From: Cryptococcus deneoformans JEC21
Taxonomy: Eukaryota; Basidiomycota; Tremellomycetes; Tremellales; Cryptococcaceae
Reading direction: 5' to 3'
Assembly: GCF_000091045.1 (NCBI RefSeq)
Contig: NC_006693.1
Location: forward strand, 1-64,000
DNA: 64,000 bases
Below are positions 24,171-35,917 of the stretch, piece by piece. The position numbers were made by a program, and so were the translations under genes. How positions within the stretch are numbered: position 1 is the first letter of the stretch; every line of letters begins with the position of its first letter. The notes below the pieces were generated by a model that saw only the letters and a program-made list of their open reading frames with translations, did no database searches and was not told where the DNA came from.

Positions 24171-26437
24171 GTGGGAAGAAGCTGCGGATGCAGAGTGGAT
24201 ATTTTGACTTCTGGGGAGAAAAGCAGTCAGCAGTTGTGGATAGAGCGGTTGGACCATAAGAGGTGTGGGAGAAGCGTTGTGGTAGAGCGTGTCTTCCTAG
24301 CGCGCGTTGGTTTTCGACTCGGGATGCCTATGACGACACCGCCTGCGCTGGGTGTCGTTTGTGAGGAAGGGAGAAAGGAGGACGTACGGTTGACTGGACT
24401 GCGGCGTAGAGAGCGGTGGCGAGGGGGTGCAGCGGTTGGAAGGAAGGATGGAATAGGAGACGGTAGGACGGTAGGAGGACTCGCAGCCGTGAGACTGAGT
24501 AACACTAATTATCGGATCTCGCCAATGCCGCTCAAAAACCACCCCCATATACTGCAGACACGTCATCCCCACTCAGCCACGACTTGCATTCACATTTCTC
24601 ATCCTTGTATGCATGCATTTATATCACTGAACTGCGTGCAAGTACAAGTTGATCCCCACAAGTACAGCCTTTTCAGCGCTTCGCGACGATATGTGGTATC
24701 CAATAAATACTGTGCATCCCTGCTCTGCCTTCCGGGCGCCGTTGTGGCATGTACTGGGTACTGGGGCCTGGCGCTGCTGTAGCGCTCCTATCTGTCAAAA
24801 CATTTCACGCCGGGCAATACCGGCAGTGGTGAAATAAGTGCAGTTCATCAAGCAATCTTGCTAGAATATATATCTCGTGCTGCAGACATCTTGCTGACCG
24901 CTGACTCAGATCTGTTCAGATTCAACTTCTAACATCAATAGGCTTCTGTGTCGAAACGCCACTACTACTACAGCTGGATCTGCCTTTCTGCCAACAACGG
25001 CTCAGCAATACATCATCTAGCTTTCTGCTCGCTGCTCAGAATCTGCACCTGAATCTGCACCAAACTCTGTACGAGACTCAGCACAGTAGCGCGGCCGACG
25101 TGAAGAAATGCAGTTCCGCCTTTCACCGAATGTCCGTTGAGCCCACCACATGCTCGTTTGTTGGCAGTCGGAAATTATTGTTTCTAACAGCGATAGATTA
25201 TTGAACAACCAGAGTACCATTTATTGATAAAGGTCGGCAATCGACCGCAATTCACAGATATCAATAAGTGCGTTGTCGACCTATCAATTCACATGAATTC
25301 GTCAGGTCTATAAACAGACATTTATCAAGCAAATTGTAGGCCTTTATTCCTACCTGCGATCAATCCATAATGCCAAACGCCATATCCAGCAACCGAAACG
25401 ACTAAAAACCATTCCAATCCACCCATCCACAACTTCATTCCCTACTCTAATTCATCTTCTCCAACCCTCGCACCTACTCGATTTTGGATTTACTCCTTCA
25501 ATAACGGTCACCGCCAGTCCTCCTGTTCCTGTGGGCGACACTAGCTCAGGATCTCTACCGGCTCCATTTAATACCATCTGCATACCTCGCTGCGACAACT
25601 TATCGACTCAGCCTAGAAAGCTGGAATGCAACGTTCTTCCTCCCCTTTCTCTTACTGGTCAATCTGCCGACACGCCTTTTTTAGAAGGCCAGGGCCTCTT
25701 TAGGATTTCACTGAAAGGAGAAATAATTCTTCTCAGAAGTAGACAGCATAATCTGTCGGCATATCAGTAGGCACGCGTCGGTCGGATAGTGAGCGGTAGT
25801 CCTTCATGAGATATGTTCAGGCCGATTACATCTTACAGCTTACAAAGGAAGCCCTCTTCGCGCTTTGTTGATCCTCGATTTGCTCTAAATCACGATACAC
25901 CACGAGGTTCTAAGGCCTTTGATATCCTTTCATGCTATTCTGGATTTCCCTCGAACTACAGCAGACATCTTGGGTGAAGATACTCTGAGTAAGCTAGTAA
26001 ATGAAATAATAATTAACAATGAGCGGCACAAGGTGCGAGAACGGCGGTACGGAGCAGGACTGTGAAGAGTGGTGAATTGGTCGCGAGGAATGGCACTGGG
26101 CATAGTGAAAGTCGTGAGGAAGGTTGAGTATGCTGTCTTTAGAGATTAAAGAAGGGGCACCAGGAAAGGATGAATGCGTCCTAGTAAGCTGTTGTGCTAT
26201 CTTAGTCGAAGTTTGATAATGAAGCAAGACTATTGTCATGTATGAATTCTGTAAATCTTTCCTGGTCACATTTACTACAAACGCTCCGGCATTGCTGCGA
26301 CTGACTATCCTACAACGTGAGGGTTTCTGATATAAAGGCTAATCAACATTTTCTGAGCGCGGGGACACAACATCAAAAGACTAAATGCACATTGGTGGGG
26401 TCGAGTACCGGCTCGACATATATAATGATACAACATT
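24171..26437. other. Long intergenic region with no recognised gene
   Basis: About 2.3 kb between two minus-strand genes, unusually long for this gene-dense window. The first part is probably the promoter and leader of the RRM gene. The rest has no frame above 92 codons with family features, no tRNA-like fold that I could see, and no clear repeat. A non-coding transcript cannot be excluded. Confidence 0.4.
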
Positions 26438-27557
26438 TTACTTGTTCTATATTGTATTAATAAGAGTAAAGAGGTGCTAAAGTTGAACACTTACAAAATT
26501 GAAACCATACCTGGNGTTGGAAGGGCTGANAGGGCCGAGGTAGCTGTTGGTGGGAGGCGANATGGCGATACCGTGCGAGGANCTAGCGATGTGGGCCAAG
26601 TCGACGCCTGCAATTAAGGACAAGTCAGCATAAGTAAAAGCGGAGATGGATATGAAAACCAACCCTGCTTCTTGTGGAGGACACCCTCCCTATAGAGCCT
26701 CATCTTCTCTCTCTCTTCATCACTCACCGCACTCATCCTCCTCCCCATCCCAGGCCTGTCGCCAGAGTCAAGGCTGCTCATACTATCGGTGGGGCTGGTA
26801 GCAATATTACTCTGGCCCTGGATACTCCCTCTTTTGCCAAGGTCCATCGGCTTAAAGTCATTGCCAGAGTCGGTGACAGGCATCGCACCGACAGGATCAT
26901 TGATCTCTTCATCGAGGTCAAAAACGTCGGAAGACGGGAGTTCGTCTAGAGCGGCTTCAGCCTCGGCCTCACCGTCAAGACGGCCGGAAGCTTCGTCATC
27001 GCCTTTACGGGCGGTAGATCCCCAGTTATGGGCGCCATCGCCGTTCTTGTGGTTCCACTGGGTCTTGTCGAGACCAGTGCGGGAATGACGGTCCTTGAGG
27101 ACGGCAGCGGGGTATTGGTTGCGCTGTTGGGTCAGTGCGTAGTGGGGTGACATGGAAAGATGGGATAGGTGGAGCGAGAAGGAATGGTGGGGAATAGATC
27201 GTAGACGAAACAAGGGTAAAAGCAAGATGGGAAGAAAAGATAGGCGCGGAGTGGAGTAGTCCGGTTAGACAGGAGACGGTCACGGGGACATACAATAAGG
27301 GCGCAGCACGGTGGTAAAAGACATTCCAGATGAAGATACCATGGTGAAGGCACATTTACGTGAGGCCGTAGGAGGGCAGCGGTCCACAGCGCATAGAGGA
27401 CAGGCAGACAAACAGTGATTGGTAGGATTGGAGACGAAGCGGAAGGACAGTTGTTAGCCTGGTCCAAACTTGGCATGCAGCTCCACTGCGGTATTGAGAT
27501 GGAGACGTCACCAGCTCGGGCGGTGGAGCGGCCAAAACTCACCTCAGTCCTAGTCAT
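26438..27557 (-). CDS. Stf2/HABP4-like hydrophilic protein
   Basis: Four exons (27557-27543, 27123-26664, 26607-26495, 26446-26438) give 198 aa. The N terminus MTRTE is followed by LKDRHSRTGLDK and the NGDGAHNWGS motif. The pattern recalls yeast Stf2-type hydrophilins, which start MTRT and have a GxGNWG core, and HABP4/Stm1 RNA-binding segments. Family knowledge suggests a role in desiccation/stress protection or ribosome association. The middle is acidic (LPSSDVFDLDEEI) and the whole protein lacks hydrophobic segments. The first exon is only 15 nt and is followed by a 419-nt intron, very long here. The C terminus (RYGFNFNK) depends on a GTAAGT donor at 26494. Four N bases fall in exon 3. Confidence 0.72.
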
Positions 27558-27661
27558 GATGGCAGGCGTCAGAGTAGTTGTTGTGTTTATTGGCTGGTTG
27601 GAGTGATGTTGTGAGAAAGCAATAAGAGGTGCAGACAGGAAGGATCGCAGACCGGTGTCGG

Positions 27662-27675
27662 CCGTATATATATAC
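27662..27675 (-). promoter_or_regulatory. TATA-like element of the Stf2/HABP4-like gene
   Basis: An alternating TATATATA tract lies about 105-115 bases upstream of the start at 27557. Positional evidence only. Confidence 0.35.
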
Positions 27676-27949
27676 ATGGGAGGGCCAAGTTATCGAGTCG
27701 AGCTGCGATAGGTCATCTGCTGTCGTCACATCACAACAGCAGAGATCGGGTGCCGCAGCTGGGTCACAAGACCAGAACGGTTGCGGCCGGGCTCGCATTT
27801 CCCCGCGGGGTCAGGGCTATCAACCAGGCACCGCTCGGCATTTCACCTCGATCACCGCAGATTGGCACCGCCAAGGTGGATCCAACAAGAAGTTACGTAT
27901 GCATCCGATCAGACGCTTGGTATCTACTATCTCTATGGCCTCTCTCATC

Positions 27950-29712
27950 TTACAGCTCGTCGTGGTGCACAGGTGGCGCATACTTTAATATATCGGAGAG
28001 TTCTACAGAGGATTAATACGGTTGACATGCATGCGGAAAATGCTTGACTTACTCTGTCTAGTCTCTGAGGATACTGCTGTGGGGAAAACGACAGAATATT
28101 CAATGAACATGTCCCCCGGCGGAATGTCCATGTACGATGGCATCTAATAACAATAGATCAGATTCGCAAAACAATTAGGGTGCTAGAATTCTTACACCCT
28201 CTCCTTCGATCACTTCTACTTCTCCAGGCTGGGTCGTTCCTGTCCGTGACAATGTAATTGTACGACCATCAAGATGCGTCAAGCGTCTCTCAAATCCAAG
28301 CAATGCCTGTCCGAAAATAACGCTTCAGCCAAGTTCTTTCTGTTTCCACCAAACAGGGATTTACCTCAGCCACACTCAATGTTACCCTTCCCAAAATCCC
28401 ATTCTCCTTCCTCCTCCACGCCCCTTCACCCTCGTTCAACTTACTCCTCACCCGTACCACTACATCGCCCGCTTCCATATCAATCTGTTCATCCGCTTCT
28501 CCATGGAAAACCTCCTCAAATCCTTCGGGTGCACCGGCAGGAATGTGTAGAGCGAGAGTGTGCTGGGTTTGAACAGTTTTTTCAGAGTGGCAGACATGAC
28601 ATGAGCGGGTGATTTGTTTGCCTTTACCATTACAATGAGGGCACCTTTCAAGCAAAAGCATTAGTGGATGAGCCTGCTGAGAGGGTTGGTTGCGATGACT
28701 CACGTCATTTGGACATTGGTGAACATTCCGGGGAAGACCTGATGTCGCTGGACGACCACTCCTTGTCCTCCACACTTGTTACATGAATGAATATCCTTCT
28801 CAGACTCCGCTCCTGATCCGTGACAATGAGGGCAAATGACTCGTCGAGGTATTTGGAACTGCAATCAACAAGCATTAGCAATTATTTCAAAAAGCTTCCT
28901 TCAAGGAGAACGTACCTCCAACGTTCTGCCTGTGTACAGGTCCGCCAAGGAAACCTCAACATTCGTGATCAATCCAGGACCTTTCTGCTCTTGTGCAGCA
29001 CCTACGAATCCCAAGGTCAGTAAATCGTCCCCCACAGTAAAGGGCATCAATCGCCCCCCCTCACCCCATCACCTCGTTCACGCCGCTCCTTACTAATCCT
29101 CTTCCCATAGCAAAGCGAATGAAGACTAACCTCCTCCAAAGAATCTGGCAAACGGATCTTGGCTTCCGCCAGATTTTTGAGCTTCATGTTGCTTCAAACC
29201 CTGCTCGCCATGTCTGTCGTAAATCGTCCTTGTCTCAGAGTTTGACAGGACCTCATAAGCTATACACAGTCACCGTAAGCCCCAGAACGTGCGTATACAT
29301 TAATCATATCGTCTGACCTTTAGAAACTTGGATAAATTTTTCGTGGGCCGCCTCGTCAGGATTGATATCGGGATGATATTTTTTTGACAATTTCTGCAAT
29401 GAAATTCAGCTCTCATGCTCTCACCTATCATTCACAGCTGAGATACGGCCTCTAGATGTATACTCACCCGGTACGCCTTCTTGATATCAGCGTCTGAAGC
29501 GTCCTTTCTCACTACAACACATCTCCATTAGTATGTCACCTCTCTGCAAAAAAACGCGTAAACGTCGACGTGGAAACCTCCACTTTTTACTCCTCCATTT
29601 CTCCGCTTAAAGAAAAAGAAAACTGACCTCCTAAAACGTTATAAAGCGATTCCGCCAAGCATCCGCCTAGTAAGGCTAGCGTCAGTAAGAAGAAGAGGGT
29701 TGTGGGGAGCAT
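27950..29712 (-). CDS. SCJ1: ER-luminal J-protein (DnaJ type, Scj1-like) with HDEL
   Basis: Co-chaperone that delivers substrates to ER Hsp70 (Kar2/BiP). Ten exons (29712-29628, 29511-29468, 29393-29318, 29259-29131, 29001-28916, 28858-28704, 28644-28365, 28306-28196, 28143-28053, 28002-27950) give 369 aa. A signal peptide (MLPTTLFFLLTLALL) is followed by a J domain with KKYHPDIN. The zinc-finger region has four Cys repeats: CPHCHGSG, CNKCGGQG, CPHCNGKG, CHVCHSEK. The substrate-binding C-terminal domain ends in the retention signal HDEL. The last two small exons are needed to reach HDEL, which strongly supports this model. Length is close to yeast Scj1 (377 aa). Confidence 0.92.
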
Positions 29713-29996
29713 TATTTGTCTGCAGTTTAGAAATGAGGTCAGGACGAAATGTGGGCTTTGCTAAAAAAACGAACGGTGGGCGGTTCGCGCATCATCGAAG
29801 GCGCGTCTTCCTCTTCCTTAATTGAACGGAATCAAATACACGTGGCTAACACCGGTTATGGCCGTATCACTTTTGCCGCCATGGTCAATTCGGCAGATGC
29901 CCGTTGGCCCACCTGGTCGTCATGTCTTTTTACTTTTCTTTGTTGGAGTGCTTCTATAAGATACTAAATTTGAACATGAGACGGTAAAGAACAAGT

Positions 29997-32495
29997 ATGG
30001 CAGACAAAGAAGAACTACAAGAACGAACTAAAGTGGCTAGACAAGAGTATAGAGAATATCTACCGCTTGCACAGCAACTCCAAGGAGATCTCCGAGACGA
30101 CGCCGAACAACTTCGGGTACAGGAAGGCTGGGATGAAGATACGTGGAATGGTGTTGAAGAGTGGGTTGATGATGTGGGAAGTATATGGAGAGCTTTAAGA
30201 GTAAGTCTTAGTTTGATTTCGTATCATCTAAGCTTGACTAATGCGACATTGCAGAGAAACCGCTATGACCAAAACAAGACACACTCATTCCTCCTCTCAG
30301 TCCTGTCGACTCGTCTTTCTCTCTCTTTACACGGCCCTATCCCTTCTATCCTACCATACTCGGATTCCCCTCTCTTCCACATCCTCCCCCTCCCTTCACA
30401 CACCGATAAACTCAACAGACCAATTGTCGTTCTCACCGCGCGCGAAATTGTTAGGGACGAACAAGGAATGCTAGATGATGTCAAAGAATGGATATGGTGG
30501 GCTTTAGAAATGTGTAGGAGGACATCTAAGGACTGGTGGAGTAAAGGGATGTGGGACGGAAGTGGGGTGGATGGGTATGGGAGGGGAAAAGGGAAGGCGA
30601 GGGGCGAAGGAGGGGAAGGGATTGTCTTGTTGGTTGATGCAGCCGGTGCGGGATATCGAAACCTTGTAAGTGCAATAAAAGTCACGTATCCATTCATGCC
30701 AGGGGCATTATAAATTGAAGCAATTGCCTGTTTCTAGGAGGTTGATCTACTGCCTACACTACTTTCCGTAGGACATAACAGCTTTCCGGGCCTCCTCGAG
30801 GCGGTATACGTTATCAACGTTGGATGGACAGGGCGAAGCATGTGGGCCGTTGTCAAGCATTTGCTCCCCAAATCTGCTTTAGAAAGGGTTGCATTCCTGG
30901 ACACGAAAGAATCACTAGCCGAAGTCTTCGAACTGGACAAGATCCCACAAGGTATGTGCATAGCAGTGTCCCTTGTAATTGTGTGATCTTCAATAACGCT
31001 GTACACAGCATACGGTGGCGACAGCCCTTATACATTCTCGCCCTCTAATAATCCCATTTACGCATACTATTCCCGCCACTCGAGTCATTCGTTTATTGCC
31101 TCCATTTCCAGAAGCACATCATGCACCTCTATAGCAGACGTATACTACACAGCGCGCAACACGCCTTTTCCGAGCCGCCGAACGTCTCCATTGATTAGTA
31201 GGCAGAATAGCGCTTCAAGTGGTATGATGAAAGCCATGTTTCGAGCGGGGTATGGAAATGATTTGAGAATGACCAAGAGTCGTGATGAGAGATCCCGAAA
31301 GGTGGAGGGAGATGATGATGGCGATGAAGAGGATGAGATGACCAGAGTCATATCTGCATCTGATGTTGCCGCCGTAGGCCCGATGACGGGTCTTATAACA
31401 CAGTCCTTGACCGAACCGGAAGATCCACAACCGATTTTATCCAGGGCAAGTAGTACCCTCACGTCAAGAAGTAAACCACCTACTCGAGCTCCCTCGTCCG
31501 CAGCGGTCTCACGCATCAAATCCCTCTCCGACTTTCATCTCTATCTCTCACCTTCTCGATTAGCGCGTATCGATCTTCTCTCTGACTCTTCTGATTCGGA
31601 AGATGAGCCTCCCCCTCCACCTTCTATCCCTTCGCTTCCTCGTCGCAAAGTGCTTCGCCCGGCGCTGCTGGAAAAGAGCCTAGCAGGAACGCCTGACGAG
31701 CGCGAGAAAAGAACTAATAGACCCGCTTTGCGGTTGATGGGCCTTCCAGGTCATTTGGCGGATGATGATCCTGTGCGAAGCTATTCGGGAAGATTGCAGA
31801 TGCATCATGCAAAGTGGCTGGAGGGATGGAAGGGAACTCCGGAAGAGCTTGGACTGGAAGATAATCATAAGCTTGGCGGCGTAAAACATGAGGAAGAGGA
31901 AAACGCCCCGATACCGAGAACAATATCCGTTTCACCACCTATTGATCGTCCTCCTTCACCTTCCGGCACTCTTGAGCCATCTCCGTCACCGTCTCCCATC
32001 CATTCTCCCGCAATGACACCACAACCTCATGACATCCAGCCTTACTCCACCTCAAATCCTTTCTTCGGTTATCCAGTAGTGCAATTTGGCAGCTCTATCA
32101 GGCCAAGATATCCTCGTAACAGGAAACGTGATCTTGTCAAGACGCTCTTGTTCCTTTTCATGCTAAAGTTACAGAGCTGGAGGGATTCTGTTGAAAGAGC
32201 TCTAGGCTTGAACCGTCTACGTATCCCGTCCCTTTCCCAACCTTACTGCTCGTCCTCACTTTATACTCCTGGGCCTAACAGGAGAAACCCCGCCGAGGGT
32301 CTTGTTCGCTCTGCGGCAACGCCCGGCACGTACTCGAAGCAAGTCGCGAAATATAGAAGATGGGATAAAGATTGGTGGTGGATGATTATTGGGATGCTGT
32401 TGTTGAGAGGAACGTGGGGAAGAATTGTGCTGGCACCGTTGGAGGCATTGGGACTGGGGTTGTCTGAATGGAAGGCTATATGGGGAGCAGTATGA
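29997..32495 (+). CDS. CRAL-TRIO (Sec14-like) domain protein with hydrophobic C terminus
   Basis: Likely lipid-binding or lipid-transfer protein. Four exons (29997-30200, 30255-30665, 30738-30951, 31009-32495) give 771 aa. After an N-terminal helical region, the CRAL-TRIO fold is seen as IVLLVDAAGAGYRNLE, the "FPGLLEAVYVINVGW" strand-helix and HLLPKSALERVAFLD. The following 400 residues are rich in Ser, Pro and acidic residues and probably disordered. Near the C terminus DWWWMIIGMLLLRG and the segment after it could dip into a membrane. A degenerate copy of part of exon 4 lies about 12.7 kb downstream (44291-44847). Confidence 0.82.
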
Positions 32496-33933
32496 CACAA
32501 GAGCGGTGACACAAGAGCCGCGTGGTGTGATGGAGAGCTCCGATGTTTTGTTGTGGTAACTGCTGTTGGACCTTTCATATGTACTCGCCAGGTTGTATTC
32601 ATTGTCGTCATGCAATTTGTGATGTTGTCATGCCCCATCATCCATCAGCCTTTCAGTGCTTCCTGATGCAAAACACTGCCGAGTGTCGACCGATTTACGC
32701 GCGTAAGATCATGACGAGTTAGCGAGGATGCTTCCATCAATCACCCAAGTTTGGAAGGCTCGGACCGAACGAGACCAACAATAACTTCACCGTAATCAAA
32801 AGAGGGGAAGATTGGTCCTGCCTATTATTTCACAATACCTTTCTAAGAAGCCATAAGAAGCTTTAAGAGAATTAATTGCGGCGGCTTCAGATGTGGTGAT
32901 AGAATGCCAGAGGTTCGCTGGAGTCTTAGTCGCCATAGTAATATACGGTCCTCCCCAAACGGGCTCCAGTTCCAACCACATCCACATTCATCATTCCCTT
33001 CGCGTTTTTTACAGCCTTTCAATTATAATCATGAGCGACCCGATGAGAGATATGTGAATACGCTCCGCAAATGATCTCCTCCAATAGAGAGATTACTTCT
33101 GCTCGAAATGTTTCCGCCTCTATCGCAAGAGTCTCGTGCACCCACAAGAGGGAGAAAGTGTGATAAGCGTGGGGTAGGTAGCAAATAATCTGCTTCGGGA
33201 GAGAAGAGCTAATATCGGTCGTGCAGGAGGTTTTGTATGACAGAGCGTGCGGGGGTTGGTATCGCACCTGGAGAGGTCGACCCGCCAGATTTACACTCGA
33301 CATTATCTGTGATGCTGCAGTCAGGTATTGTGAGTAAAAATGCTTCGATAGGGCCATGTGTGGGTGATGTGTGCTGAGCAGCCTCGTGGTGTCAGGTCGA
33401 TCGACGCAGGAACGCAGCCTTGAGAGGCGTACTTGTTGTTATTTGTATCGGTAGTATGTAGTAGCTGATTGTGACGATGTGGTGTTCATAATGAAGACCA
33501 AACTTTGGTGATCAATTCGGTTAGCCATTATTTCAATTATCTGATGACAGGGATTATTGCTAGAATACGTCGTATTTGTCTGTACATCATCTATGCAGAA
33601 GAGATGATGGTGGTCTCTTTCTTTCCTAAGAGGAGATCGGGACACCGAGAAGCGGGGAGCTGGGCGATGTCCGTTGTTTACCTTGCGACGTGGAAGATGT
33701 GGATGCTCGGACGCGTTCGATTGACCGCTTCTCGAAATCTGTTCTTCCATCTTTTTCGTTGGCAATCGACTATAAAACGGGATCTCAAAAGATCTGAAAC
33801 GCATTGATACCCCCCTCTATTGATTAAGAGGAAATTTGGCAAAGCTTTCATTTGATACTCAATCGCATTTGAGCTTTACAAGGCTACGTTGGCTTAGCTT
33901 CTGAAGAGCTAGACCAAGGTAACTTCTGTTGAA
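32496..33933. other. Intergenic region, no supported gene
   Basis: About 1.4 kb. Overlapping open frames on both strands near 33439-33807 (121 and 100 codons) contradict each other and show no recognisable domains. Probably the HUT1 promoter and the 3' flank of the CRAL-TRIO gene. Confidence 0.4.
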
Positions 33934-35379
33934 ATGGGAGTCCTCAGGTAAGTTCCATCTGACGCAAGCAGAAATGCTGCGTTAAAAACTGATTATGTCT
34001 TCAAGGTTAGCTGTGTGTATCTCGGGTGTATACGCTGCCTTTTTACTGTGGGCCATCGCTCAAGAACGGTGTCAGTCCTTCCTTCTGGATTCCTTTGTCT
34101 TCACGCTGATACAGATGCAAAGTATCAAAACCTTTTCCCTCTGTGCACCCTCATCCTCACCAACAGCCCCATTCACCTTCAGACCCTCCACCCGGCGATA
34201 AGTTCCCTTCGCCATTATTCCTCAACTTTGCTCAAGCTCTGGCTTCCAGCTTGAGTGCGCTTTGTTACTTGTCGTTCAAAGCTTGGAGAGACGGATGGAA
34301 AGGGCGAGGTCTGGGCCAGCTGTTAGGATTGAAAGAAGTGTTCGGTAAAAGCCAAACCGCATTGAATGGTGATGCCAAAGCCAACAAGAAAGAGTCCGAG
34401 TTGAACGAAAAGACGAAGGAGGTTGTCGAGAAGGCACCGAAGCCGCCGAAGAAGAGTCTCCTCGCACTCCTCGTGCAGGTTTCGGTCTTCCAGACGATAG
34501 CCAGTCCCATTGGATTCCTTGCCTTGAGGCATATCTCATATCCTACAATGGTTTTAGGCAAGGTGATTACTCCTTACTCTTTTGAATGTAGTGTCTAATT
34601 CCATCTTTAGTCCTGCAAGCTCATCCCAGTCTTGTTGCTCAACGTCCTTCTCTATCGACGAAAGTTCTCACCTCATAAGTATATCGTCGTAGCACTCGTT
34701 ACCGTCGGCATTAGTATGTTCATGCTTTTCGCTGAAACATCAAAAAAGAAGAAGGGTGGAAGTGATAGTATGTGGGGACTCGTTTTGTTACTTGTCAAGT
34801 GAGTTATCATTACGTGGAGTCGCCGCATCAAGCTCATACCGGAATAGCCTTCTTATCGATGGCCTGACAAACTCGACCCAAGACCAAATCTTCTCATCAT
34901 ATCCTTCATACACCGGCCAGCAGATGATGTTCACAATGGCGCTCACTACTCAAATTATCCTATTACCTCTCCTTGTCCTTCCGCTCCCCACCAACCCAAT
35001 ATCTCTTCTCGCCCATTTACCTCCGCCTTTTGGCTCTTCTGTGCCAACCTCTACTCTCAGCTTCTCCCCTCCTGCGGCATTGGAATCTATCTCTTTCCTT
35101 CTTTCCCATCCTTCCGCTCTTGCGCCTCTCTTTGCATACGCCCTTCTTGGTGGCTTGGGTCAGCTCTTCATCTTTGAAACTATCCAGCACTTTGGCTCCC
35201 TTACCCTCGTCATGGTCACCGTCACAAGGAAGCTTTTTACCATGCTCCTTAGTGTCGTCGTCTTTGAGCACAGGCTCACAAAAGGTCAATGGTTGGGTGT
35301 GGGCGTTGTGTTCGCTGGTATCGGTGTCGAGGCTGGGATGAAAAGGAAGGATGTAATGAAGAAAGCGAAGAAAGACTGA
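33934..35379 (+). CDS. HUT1: UDP-galactose transporter homologue (SLC35B/Hut1 family)
   Basis: Multi-pass nucleotide-sugar transporter of the ER membrane. Five exons (33934-33947, 34006-34068, 34115-34562, 34611-34798, 34848-35379) give 414 aa. Family features are the N-terminal helix [17 protein letters not shown], then [41 protein letters not shown], the loop-helix [13 protein letters not shown], and [34 protein letters not shown]. The protein ends in a Lys-rich tail, [10 protein letters not shown], of the kind known to retain proteins in the ER. A Lys/Glu-rich loop after helix 2 is longer than in yeast. The second donor (GTGTCA) is weak but required by frame. A broken copy lies at 44873-45490. 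Confidence 0.9.
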
Positions 35380-35917
35380 CCATATTCTAGAGTGTTACAT
35401 CATGGCATATGCATCGCATTGTAAGGAACAAAGGTTATCTATTCCTTTCGGCCTGAGTGAGAAGGGTTGTTCGAAGAATCAGTACTAGTTGTTTTGGAGA
35501 CTGTTACATTAGAAGAAGAAGTTATCTACGAATACCCAGAAGGCAAATCGTGTTAGTGGTCGGTGAACATTACTTCGATGTTAACTCGTACGTCGTGAAT
35601 AAACCCTTCCACATTTATCCGCCGGTGTTTTCTTCCACTGCTAAGTTGCCTTAGATCTAGAGATAGGAGTTCAAAGTAGTAGGCGCCTGTGTGTGGAGAA
35701 AATAAGTATAGTGGTCAAAGAAGAACATACGTAGATCAAGATTATGGATGGCATACAGAAGCCTGAGGCGCGTTGTCACCTGGAACTCACGTGGTCGCGT
35801 GGCACAGTCGTCCTTCGTTGTAAATCTACCATTTTGTGTGTTTTCGTCATTCTCACAACGGAACCGTACAACGTCCGCATTTTCGACTGCCAAGCTCAGC
35901 AATAAGTTTTCCGCAGC

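Noticed and set aside
24171..24782. 203-codon plus-strand frame
   Set aside because: Lies antisense to the leader of the RRM gene; composition and lack of motifs point to a shadow.
33439..33807. Overlapping open frames on both strands before HUT1
   Set aside because: They contradict each other, are mostly charged or random in composition, and lie in the likely HUT1 promoter.
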